The notes beneath the pieces are model-generated. The model saw only the letters and a program-made list of their open reading frames with translations. It searched no databases and was not told where the DNA came from. Shown one piece after another: positions 1 to 6,857 of a stretch of 64,000 bases of DNA. The DNA is from Nevskiaceae bacterium (GTDB lineage Bacteria > Pseudomonadota > Gammaproteobacteria > Steroidobacterales > Steroidobacteraceae), in the NCBI GenBank assembly GCA_018883185.1, contig VEQP01000001.1, positions 62,001 to 126,000 on the forward strand. The letters run 5' to 3'. The translations under genes were made by a program, and so were the position numbers. Each line of letters starts with the position of its first letter. Within the stretch, counting starts at the first letter, position 1.

Positions 1-360
1 GGCGTCGGTGAAACCGGTACGGACGGCTTGCGGTTGGAACGCCGGTCGCGCCGCACGCTTGTAGCGGGCGTGCTGCTCGCCCTCTGCCGAGAGCATCTGC
101 ATGCCGAAGGTGCCGCGGATCACCGAGGCCGGCGACGAGGTGGCAAAGCGCGCATCGTCGAGCAGGATCTCCGTGACCTGCCCATGACCCACCACCCACC
201 ACATGCCGAGTTCTTCGACCCAGGTGACCGGCTCCCGCTCTTGGAGAGACCGGTAGACGGGATAGGGATCGTTCAGCAGTTGCTGCTCCGTGATCGTCGC
301 ACCGATCGGATAGCGCCCTGCCGAGCGGATGGGGGCTGCGGGGTCGGTTACAGGGTCCAT
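1..360 (-). CDS. Cytochrome P450, N-terminal part (runs off window edge)
   Basis: The reverse strand is open from an ATG at 360 to the window edge, giving 120 residues and no stop. The protein has the N-terminal pattern of soluble bacterial P450s: DPYPVYRSLQ near residues 31-40, a beta-rich stretch, then the C-helix motif EQHARYKRAARPAF near 95-108. The His and Arg of that motif normally contact the haem propionates. It should be a cytoplasmic haem-thiolate monooxygenase needing ferredoxin and a reductase. The substrate cannot be told, because the I-helix and Cys loop lie outside the window. No signal or membrane anchor is visible. The tRNA-like sequence at 373-449 lies just upstream on the same strand. 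Confidence 0.88.
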   Translation of the reverse strand, partial: MDPVTDPAAPIRSAGRYPIGATITEQQLLNDPYPVYRSLQEREPVTWVEELGMWWVVGHGQVTEILLDDARFATSSPASVIRGTFGMQMLSAEGEQHARYKRAARPAFQPQAVRTGFTDA

Positions 361-372
361 GGGAGTGAGGGG

Positions 373-449
373 TGCCGGGAACAGGACTCGAACCTACACC
401 CGCCCATTATGAACGCGCCACTCTAGCCGGGCGACAGTGCCGTGGCGCC
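373..449 (-). tRNA. Degenerate tRNA-like sequence, anticodon CAT
   Basis: Read on the minus strand, the 3' half is tRNA-like: an anticodon loop TTCATAA (CAT, Met or Ile2), a four-base variable loop, a T arm with TTCGAGT between five-base stems that include G-U pairs, then TCCCGGC and a discriminator A. The 5' half is poor. The acceptor strand pairs at only about five of seven positions, the anticodon stem has a G-G mismatch, and CCA is not encoded. It may be a tRNA pseudogene, an unusual tRNA, or a tRNA fragment left by integration. A covariance-model scan would decide. Confidence 0.4.
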
Positions 450-492
450 AATCCTCGCGATAAAATAATCGTTTGGCCAGAGGAGATTTTTT

Positions 493-1164
493 GTGTCTAC
501 CCAACGACTGAGTTATGAAATAGCCCCGCTCGATGACGAGTCTCGCATCCAGCGCGCACGAGAATTCGCGGCCACACTGTCGAAACGACGTACCGTCCGA
601 CACTTCGACTCGAAACCCGTCGCCTGGGAGGTTATTGAGGCGGCGCTCGAGGCGGCCTGTTCAGCGCCATCGGGCGCGAATCAGCAACCTTGGCGTTTTG
701 TCGCCGTCGAAGACCCGGCGGTGAAGAAGCGTATTCGTGAAGCAGCAGAAGCCGAGGAGCGAGAGTTTTATTCGCATCGAGCCAGTGATGAGTGGCTTGA
801 CGCATTGCGGCCCCTTGGGACTGACGCTGAAAAACCGTTTCTCGAGACAGCGCCGTGGTTGATTGCCATTTTCGTTGAGCGTTTTGGCACCGGGCCCGAT
901 GGGAAAAAGCAGAAACGGTACTACCCGGATGAGTCCGTCGGCATCTCGACCGGCCTTCTGATCGCAAGCCTTCACCTCGCGGGCCTTGCCACGCTGACGC
1001 ACACGCCGAGTCCGATGAAATTCCTCAATGATATCCTCGGCCGACCGCGTGACCTGGAGCGTCCTTTTCTGCTACTCGTGGTCGGTCATCCGGCGCCGGG
1101 ATGTACCGTGCCGGATATCACGCGTTTGCCCGCATCGACCACCGTCATGTACATGCGAGCGTGA
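493..1164 (+). CDS. Nitroreductase-family flavoprotein, iodotyrosine-deiodinase-like
   Basis: This 223-residue protein belongs to the FMN-dependent nitroreductase superfamily. The phosphate-binding motif [14 protein letters not shown] lies near residues 30-43 and the flavin-contact motif [12 protein letters not shown] near 58-69. The C-terminal strand [10 protein letters not shown] closes the fold. The pattern, including the long lid region rich in charged residues (about 85-105), is closest to the iodotyrosine deiodinase/BluB-type branch. Such enzymes reduce or dehalogenate small aromatic substrates with NAD(P)H. The start is a GTG preceded by AGGAGA at about 481-486. There is no signal peptide, so it is cytoplasmic. 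The exact substrate cannot be deduced. Confidence 0.85.
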   Translation: MSTQRLSYEIAPLDDESRIQRAREFAATLSKRRTVRHFDSKPVAWEVIEAALEAACSAPSGANQQPWRFVAVEDPAVKKRIREAAEAEEREFYSHRASDEWLDALRPLGTDAEKPFLETAPWLIAIFVERFGTGPDGKKQKRYYPDESVGISTGLLIASLHLAGLATLTHTPSPMKFLNDILGRPRDLERPFLLLVVGHPAPGCTVPDITRLPASTTVMYMRA

Positions 1165-1236
1165 CCCGAGCCGGCTTCGAGCCTGCCGGTCACCTGCGTG
1201 CCGACACTATCGATCACAGTAACTCAGGGAAAGCCG

Positions 1237-2364
1237 ATGCGTCCGACCAGAGTCGTAACCAAGCTACTGACGATACTCACGTGGAGTTTGTTGTCGCCGT
1301 CATCTTGGGCGGAAGACGCAAGCATCACCGATGGCTGCCGTGGCGACCTAAACTATCTCCCCGGATTTTTACTCGCCAACGACACGGGCGCCGCCGACAA
1401 CCGCAGATATCGTGGTGAGGCGGTAATCGCCGCGGCCTATGACGAGGCGGACCGCGAAGCTGCTACCGTCAAGAGTGAAAGTGACTGTCTTGCCGTGATC
1501 TCGACTTATCTGAAGGCGTGGCGTGAGAAGCATCTGGCCATCGTCCCGGCGGACTGGTCGCCGCTCGATGATGCGAAGAGTTCCGCAGAAAGCACCTCGT
1601 CCGCCGCCGCGCCTCAGGCGCGCATTCACTGGCTGTCAAATGAAACAGTGGTTCTCACATTCCCCACTTTCTATGCGACGGCAGCTGAGGACATCGCAAC
1701 GATGATGACCCACAACCAGCGCCGACTCGCCCGTACGCCGAATTGGATCATCGACGTGCGAAACAACGATGGCGGCGACGATGGCACTTACGCACCGATC
1801 GCCGCCGCCGTAATCGGCAACCCCATCTTGATGGCCGGCGTTGAGTTTCTATCGACGCCGGCCAACATCGAGGGCACAGCAGGTATTTGTGATCTTTATG
1901 CTCCCGGGGATGCCCGTTGCGCGGCCCAGGTTGGATCGCTGGTGGCACTGATGCGGGCGGCCAAGCCCGGCACCTACGTGCCGCACCCGCGCCTCGGCAA
2001 TGTCGTGACTAAAGTGGATCCCAGTGAGCCTCGGCGGAGGCGTCCGGCGCGTGTCGCGGTACTCACTGATCAAGGATGCGGCAGTTCGTGCGAGCAGTTC
2101 GTGTTGGAAATGAAGCAGGCCTGGAACGTCAAAATCTTTGGTCGCCGAACCGCCGGGGCGCTCGACTACTCCAACCTCCGACCGCATAAACTGCCGTCGG
2201 GTAGGCGCATCGTTCTCTATGCAACCTCACGATCGAAGCGGCTGCCCTACATGCCTGTCGACGCGGTAGGCATTGCACCAGACGTTTTCTTGCCACCGCC
2301 CGTCGACGAGGCCGCCCGCGCGATCGAGATCGATACCGTGCGTGCACTCATGGAGCAGCGTTAG
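1237..2364 (+). CDS. Exported S41-family (tail-specific-type) peptidase-like protein
   Basis: The protein is about 375 residues from the ATG at 1237, chosen because AGGGAAAG precedes it and it opens a clean signal peptide (Arg-rich start, hydrophobic core, cleavage near SSWAEDA). The C-terminal half has the S41 fold: IIDVRNNDGGDDG, then VLTDQGCGSSCEQF holding the expected nucleophilic Ser, then GRRTAGALDYSN, which resembles the family's G-x-x-T-x-G loop. No PDZ domain is evident, so it is nearer to the short periplasmic S41 proteins than to Prc. It probably acts on peptides in the periplasm. Substrate and partners are unknown. Confidence 0.72.
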   Translation: MRPTRVVTKLLTILTWSLLSPSSWAEDASITDGCRGDLNYLPGFLLANDTGAADNRRYRGEAVIAAAYDEADREAATVKSESDCLAVISTYLKAWREKHLAIVPADWSPLDDAKSSAESTSSAAAPQARIHWLSNETVVLTFPTFYATAAEDIATMMTHNQRRLARTPNWIIDVRNNDGGDDGTYAPIAAAVIGNPILMAGVEFLSTPANIEGTAGICDLYAPGDARCAAQVGSLVALMRAAKPGTYVPHPRLGNVVTKVDPSEPRRRRPARVAVLTDQGCGSSCEQFVLEMKQAWNVKIFGRRTAGALDYSNLRPHKLPSGRRIVLYATSRSKRLPYMPVDAVGIAPDVFLPPPVDEAARAIEIDTVRALMEQR

Positions 2365-2376
2365 CACGAAGACTCT

Positions 2377-3696
2377 TTACTGAAAACACAGGTAGGCCCA
2401 AACGCCATTGGCATCGAACAAGGGAATGCCGGTGGCATCCACGGGCGTTGAGGTATCTACCACCGTGACGCCATGGTATTTCAGAGCGGCAGTGAGCGCA
2501 GTGCTGGAAGGGTTGAACGGCTGGCGAGTGCGTAGCTGTCGCGATTCGGAGTAGGGCGGGGCGTTACCGTCGACGAGCACGGGACCCGCCGCGGGTTTCA
2601 CCAATCCCAGATTGTCCCAATGCGTGAACGCATGCGAATTCGGCACCAAGGTGTCGTCGTCGGATCCGAACCCGAATTGCTGATTGCTCGGCGTGACATT
2701 CGCTCGAGTGCGAGGCCAGCTCGCCGGCGTATTGGTGTTTTCGTACCAGTCTTCAGGCGCCGAAAAATACACGGCCCGGTTCAACGCCACGGACTTCGCC
2801 AACACGCCAACGTGGCCACCGCCTTGCGAATGCCCCGCTAAAACGACCTTGCTCCAATCAACCGTTCCATTGGCTAATAGGAACTGACTCCAGTTTTCGA
2901 AAGGGTAGGTGAGCTGCATCCAACTGAGCAGTTTTTCGAGTCGATTGACGATGGAATCTGCCTTCGTGACGGGACTCTGGCTCGCGACGGGTGCTCCCGC
3001 GCCAAAGATAACGACATTTCTCGCGTTCCAATAACACTCTGGGTCGGCACTGACTTGGCAGAGCGTGCCCATGGCGGTTTGGTTTGGGTAATTGAGACCG
3101 ATCGCGTGAAAACCGCGGGATGCCCCGGCTCTCAAAATATAGGTGTATTGCGTGGGACGACCTTGCGTACCCGGTAGAAAGACCAGCAGCCTACCTTTCG
3201 AAGCGACGGCGGGAGACGGATTGATCGTGACATGCGGCGCTTCGCCGCTAATAGGCGCAGCCGTCATGGCACTGTCCGTAGTGGTCGCATTGATTTGTCG
3301 TTCGGTCGACGCTGCAGGAGTCACCGTCAACGTCGCCGCATCGCTAGTGATTGACCCTGCCACGTTCGAAATCACGACTCGGTATCGATAGCCACTGAAC
3401 GCGCTCGTCGTGACCGATGTCGTGTAGTTGCTGGCCGTCGCAGGGCCTGACGCGCCTGCCCACGTCGCACCGCCATCCGTGCTGAGCTGCCATTGATACG
3501 ACAGCGGCGTCGTCCCTGCGGCCGTTACTGCAAAGGACGCCGTCGTTCCTGCTCTCACGCTGACCGCTAACGGTTGGGTCGTGATGTTTGGAGGAGTTGG
3601 TGAGGGTGGTGGTGGCGGTGCGGATACCCCGCCACCGCCGCCACACCCGTATGTCGCGAGAGACATCGCGCAGAGCATGATTATGGAACGCCTCAT
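2377..3696 (-). CDS. Lipoprotein with Ig-like domain and alpha/beta hydrolase domain
   Basis: The 439-residue product begins with a lipoprotein-type signal (LATYGC followed by a Gly run), then a Pro-rich tether. An immunoglobulin-like domain (about residues 38-128) follows, carrying YQWQLSTDGGATW and SGYRYRVVISNVAGS, typical of surface adhesion modules. The rest is an alpha/beta hydrolase with the nucleophile elbow GHSQGGGH. The sequence around PSNQQFGFGSDDDTLVPN could supply the acid residue. The arrangement suggests a surface-anchored serine hydrolase or esterase held away from the membrane by the Ig domain. The gene is convergent with the S41 gene, 12 bases away. Substrate unknown. Confidence 0.75.
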   Translation of the reverse strand: MRRSIIMLCAMSLATYGCGGGGGVSAPPPPPSPTPPNITTQPLAVSVRAGTTASFAVTAAGTTPLSYQWQLSTDGGATWAGASGPATASNYTTSVTTSAFSGYRYRVVISNVAGSITSDAATLTVTPAASTERQINATTTDSAMTAAPISGEAPHVTINPSPAVASKGRLLVFLPGTQGRPTQYTYILRAGASRGFHAIGLNYPNQTAMGTLCQVSADPECYWNARNVVIFGAGAPVASQSPVTKADSIVNRLEKLLSWMQLTYPFENWSQFLLANGTVDWSKVVLAGHSQGGGHVGVLAKSVALNRAVYFSAPEDWYENTNTPASWPRTRANVTPSNQQFGFGSDDDTLVPNSHAFTHWDNLGLVKPAAGPVLVDGNAPPYSESRQLRTRQPFNPSSTALTAALKYHGVTVVDTSTPVDATGIPLFDANGVWAYLCFQ

Positions 3697-3818
3697 GGGT
3701 CACTCCAAAAAATCCACGCTCCGAATATATTGGATACAAAGTCTCGACCGTGTGAAGAAAGGTTAGCCGGCGCCAAGACTAATTAAGGTCGACCACACGC
3801 CGAGTATCTCGCGCAGGC

Positions 3819-4517
3819 TCAAAAGCGCCAGCCAAAAGACACGGTGACAGCCAGCGGTTCGTAGTCCGCAGTGATGCGACCCACGGTTCCGGCCTCGCCG
3901 TCGAGATCGACGTTTGATGCGAGCAGATAGCGAACTCCCGCGTCGATGAAGGCGCGCTCACCAAGCGAATAGCGTGCGCCGAGGAGCGCCTGGAACCCCG
4001 TCCCCGAGCCGCTGAACGAGCGCTCCACTCCGGCGTTTTCGAAATCGACGTCCACTTCGGTGAGGTACACGGCGCCGACGCCCGCATACGTTCGGGCGCG
4101 CGAAGAACCGAGAAGATCAAACTCACGCAGCGCGTTCACCGCGATGCTGGTCGAGGCATAGTTGCCATCGCCCGAGGGGCCGCCCGTCGCGAGTGTGAAC
4201 ACCGGGTGGTCAACAGACTGATACGCGAACTCGGCTTCAACGCGCCACCTGTCACCGAGATAGCGACCGAACGAGCCTCCGGCGAGAAAGCCGGTATCGA
4301 GGGGGAGAGTGGGCGATGTCACCCCCGCGACGCCGTGCCGCGAGTAGCTGAGTGTCTGGTCTGATTGAGACACGACGCCGGCCGTACCCGTCGCGTACCA
4401 CCCCTGCGCCCCAGCGACCATGCTGGCGCTGCCTGCGGCCACCACGGCGATCACTCCCCATCCTGCCCTCCGCAGAGCCTTCGCGGACACCGAACCCGAC
4501 ACCGAATCACTGAACAT
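3819..4517 (-). CDS. Small outer-membrane beta-barrel protein
   Basis: The start at 4517 is chosen because GGAGTGAG stands seven bases upstream and a signal peptide follows (Arg-Arg, then WGVIAVVAAGSASMVAGAQG). The longer upstream reading has no domain and low-complexity composition. The mature part of roughly 200 residues alternates polar and aromatic residues in short strands and ends in the typical barrel-closing FGWRF, with a C-terminal Phe. It fits the OmpA-like or outer-membrane-protein beta-barrel superfamily with eight strands. A role in membrane integrity or binding is possible, but no specific function can be read. It is divergent from the LytTR gene. Confidence 0.75.
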   Translation of the reverse strand: MFSDSVSGSVSAKALRRAGWGVIAVVAAGSASMVAGAQGWYATGTAGVVSQSDQTLSYSRHGVAGVTSPTLPLDTGFLAGGSFGRYLGDRWRVEAEFAYQSVDHPVFTLATGGPSGDGNYASTSIAVNALREFDLLGSSRARTYAGVGAVYLTEVDVDFENAGVERSFSGSGTGFQALLGARYSLGERAFIDAGVRYLLASNVDLDGEAGTVGRITADYEPLAVTVSFGWRF

Positions 4518-4645
4518 AAACTCACTCCATGTGACTTGATTGATCCAAACGACATCGCCGCACCATGCGAACGATGCGGCGATAGACCGCGACCTTAGGG
4601 TTGGGGTTGCGGGTTGTCGCGCAGGTATGAACGAGTGGTCGCGTC

Positions 4646-4673
4646 GGTGAACGAGCGGCGGTGAACGAGCGGC
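4646..4673. repeat. Two perfect 14-bp tandem copies in an intergenic region
   Basis: GGTGAACGAGCGGC occurs twice head to tail (4646-4659 and 4660-4673), and a decayed copy lies at about 4624-4638. It sits in the 223-base gap between the barrel gene and the LytTR gene. LytTR proteins often bind direct repeats, but those usually have two 9-bp copies spaced by about 12 bases, so the link is only a possibility. Confidence 0.5.
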
Positions 4674-4740
4674 GATGGTGGAACGGCTTGACGATCGGTT
4701 GATACACTGCGCGCCCGCTGCAGTAGTCGGTTGAGAAGAC

Positions 4741-5571
4741 GTGGGCACCGAAGATAAGTCACTGATTCGTTTTGATTTTTTGGAGCCGACGTACCTGTTC
4801 GCCGTGGGTGTAGTGCTGCTGGGTGCGGTGATCTCCTTGGGCGGTGATCTCGGTCTGACGGCGCCGCTGCTGTTGATCAGCATCATTTGGGCGCTGCATC
4901 TGTCGGTGGGCCTTATGGCCCTTCGCCTCGGCGTGATCGGTCTGTCGCGCTGGCGGGTGACGGCGGGATGGTCGGATCCGCCGTTGTTGGCGATGGCAGG
5001 CCTGCTCACCTCATTCGTACTGGCACCCTTTTCTCTGGCGATTGATCAGGTGCTGACGGCTCGTGGCGTTGTAACCGACGACCCTCCGCTCGCCGATCTC
5101 GCCCAATGGCCGATCGGAATCTTCGCGGAATGGGCCCGGGTTCTGGGTCCGTCCCTGCTGGTGGCGCTGCTGCTCGGATTGCCGGCATGGTGGTCTCGCC
5201 GGAACGCGCCGCCGACACCGAACATCGACTTGCAGCCAGCGCTTGCCATTGGGTCGTGTCTGCAGCGCTTGCCGCCTGCCCTCGGGACCGACTTGATCGC
5301 TGTGCGATCAGAGCTTCAGTACGTTCGCATCTACACCACGCGCGGTAATGCGCTAGTGCTCGGAGCCCTGAAGGATATCGCCGAGCAGTGCGGGGCCGAT
5401 GGTCAGCTGGTGCATCGGTCGTGGTGGGTGGCGAATCGACACGTGCGGACCCTGCGACGGCGGGGTGCGCGTTACCTGCTCACGATGACTAACGATCTCG
5501 AGGTTCCCGTCAGTCGCCGACGTCAACCGGCATTGATCAGTCAGTTCGGTTCGAGCACGACCTTGAACTGA
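4741..5571 (+). CDS. Membrane-anchored LytTR-family transcriptional regulator
   Basis: The 276-residue protein has four predicted membrane helices in the first 165 residues (FLEPTYLFAVGVVLLGA, APLLLISIIWALHLSV, LLAMAGLLTSFVLAPF and GPSLLVALLLGLPAWW). A LytTR DNA-binding domain occupies about residues 178-270: LIAVRSELQYVRIYTTRG, HRSWWVANRHVRTLRRRG and LEVPVSRRRQPAL. This single-component TM-LytTR design lacks a receiver domain. It probably senses a membrane or envelope signal directly and binds repeats near its own gene. The start is GTG with a weak GAGAAG upstream. The targets may include the divergent barrel gene, which is inference. Confidence 0.85.
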   Translation: MGTEDKSLIRFDFLEPTYLFAVGVVLLGAVISLGGDLGLTAPLLLISIIWALHLSVGLMALRLGVIGLSRWRVTAGWSDPPLLAMAGLLTSFVLAPFSLAIDQVLTARGVVTDDPPLADLAQWPIGIFAEWARVLGPSLLVALLLGLPAWWSRRNAPPTPNIDLQPALAIGSCLQRLPPALGTDLIAVRSELQYVRIYTTRGNALVLGALKDIAEQCGADGQLVHRSWWVANRHVRTLRRRGARYLLTMTNDLEVPVSRRRQPALISQFGSSTTLN

Positions 5572-5582
5572 TATCAATGGCA

Positions 5583-6638
5583 CTACTGCGAGATCGGTGA
5601 GATCGCCTTCAACAGCGTATCGAGATCGTAGAAGTGAAAAGTCTTATCCGTCGACATGGCCACGAGCAATCCACCCGGAAATCCTGGAAGGGAGGTAGTC
5701 GTCAGGTCTATGCCATCGGTTTCCAGGGCGGTGATGCGGACGCGCCCTACCGGTTTTCCGTCCAAGCCGAAAATCCGTAACTCGCCCGCTTGCTGATCCG
5801 AGACGAACAACAGCGGGCGCTCCTTGCCGCGCCGAAACACGGCCGAACCTTCCTGATCACGCGCAAAACCCGTAAGGCCGAATTGAGCGATCTCGTCATC
5901 CGCGTCTTCGACGGATGGATCGGCGTGGTATTTACGTAGCCCGAACGTTTCGTCGCTCGCGAACACCATCGCTTCGATCGGATCGACCGAGAGGGCCTCG
6001 ATTTCTTTACGTCCGCTCCAGCTGCCGAATGCGCGGACCTTCAAGCCACGCAAGGTTCCCGTTCCATCGTCGGTGAGGCGGTACTGATGAAGATAGCCGT
6101 TCGTGGGTGCGAACTGGTCGGATCGGCTAACGATGGCGAATAGGGCGCCATCGGTTGCGCGCGTGTACAACGCCACGCCCATGACGTCGCGCGCCCGCTC
6201 TTGTTCGAAAACGGGTATGCCACCGCCATCAATGGGACGCATGTCCGGCAACGAGTAGACCCGCAGGCGGTGAGCGTAACGCTCGGTTACCACGGCCACA
6301 TCGACCTTGCGCCCGCCGAGTTGCACTCCGTAGGCCACATCGACGTTGTTGGGCCGCAGCAGGCCGCGCATCGTCAAGTCATGGCGGATCTTTCCGTCCA
6401 GTCCGAACAAGAACAACGCCCCATCGGCGTCTTTGTCGGTGCCGAGGATCAAACTCTTTGAGGGGTCGGTCTTGTTGATCCAAATCGCTGGATCGTCGGC
6501 ATCGTATCGAACGGGCTCAGACACCCACTTGGGTGCGATGACGCCGACGTTGTTGTTTTGCGCCCAGCCTGCGGCACTTGCGAGCGTACTGGCTAGGGCC
6601 GCCATGACGAGTTTCAGGATGATGGAGGGCGTACGCAT
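5583..6638 (-). CDS. Beta-propeller phytase (3-phytase), secreted
   Basis: The start at 6638 gives a 351-residue protein with a signal peptide (LKLVMAALASTLASAAGWAQ). The hallmark of calcium-dependent beta-propeller phytases is present: RYDADDPAIWINKTDPSKS near residues 42-60, then LGTDKDADGALFLFGLDGK, and several later blades (VVTERYAHRLRVY, ALSVDPIEAMVFASDETFG, LFVSDQQAGELRIFGLDGK). These enzymes remove phosphate from phytate in the periplasm or outside the cell. A Pho box lies 49 bases upstream, which predicts PhoB control. The divergent TonB receptor and phosphatase fit the same task. The reading frame is open further upstream, but that part has no signal peptide or domain. Confidence 0.92.
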   Translation of the reverse strand: MRTPSIILKLVMAALASTLASAAGWAQNNNVGVIAPKWVSEPVRYDADDPAIWINKTDPSKSLILGTDKDADGALFLFGLDGKIRHDLTMRGLLRPNNVDVAYGVQLGGRKVDVAVVTERYAHRLRVYSLPDMRPIDGGGIPVFEQERARDVMGVALYTRATDGALFAIVSRSDQFAPTNGYLHQYRLTDDGTGTLRGLKVRAFGSWSGRKEIEALSVDPIEAMVFASDETFGLRKYHADPSVEDADDEIAQFGLTGFARDQEGSAVFRRGKERPLLFVSDQQAGELRIFGLDGKPVGRVRITALETDGIDLTTTSLPGFPGGLLVAMSTDKTFHFYDLDTLLKAISPISQ

Positions 6639-6686
6639 ATCAGGCTCCGCGGATTGAGCGACCGGCGCATAGCAAAACGGGTCCGT

Positions 6687-6704
6687 ATGACCGAATGATG
6701 ACAG
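6687..6704 (-). promoter_or_regulatory. Candidate Pho box upstream of the phytase gene
   Basis: On the minus strand the bases read CTGTCAT-CATT-CGGTCAT. This is two 7-bp direct repeats separated by four bases, matching the PhoB consensus at all seven positions in the first repeat and six of seven in the second. It ends 48 bases before the phytase ATG, with a TATGCG-like -10 between. This is the expected layout of a PhoB-activated promoter that lacks a -35 box. Confidence 0.75.
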
Positions 6705-6857
6705 ACGTCGCGGTCTGCAAGTCGGATGTCGTAACAAAAACTCAATGAAATAGAAATACTCACGACATCCTGACAAGAGAACCTTGCACGGTGCGCCGGG
6801 CGATCGCCCTGCAGCGCACCCATACAAGGCAATTTCGGTAACCCAGGGAGGGTTGTC

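Noticed and set aside
28-426. Open frame of 132 codons on the plus strand
   Set aside because: It is antisense to the P450 gene and the tRNA-like element, has no family pattern, and its end (CREQDSNLHPPIMN) is the usual translation artefact of an antisense tRNA.
4518-5009. Upstream extension of the beta-barrel gene to 5009
   Set aside because: The added part overlaps the LytTR gene, is low complexity and would bury the signal peptide. The ATG at 4517 has a proper ribosome-binding site.
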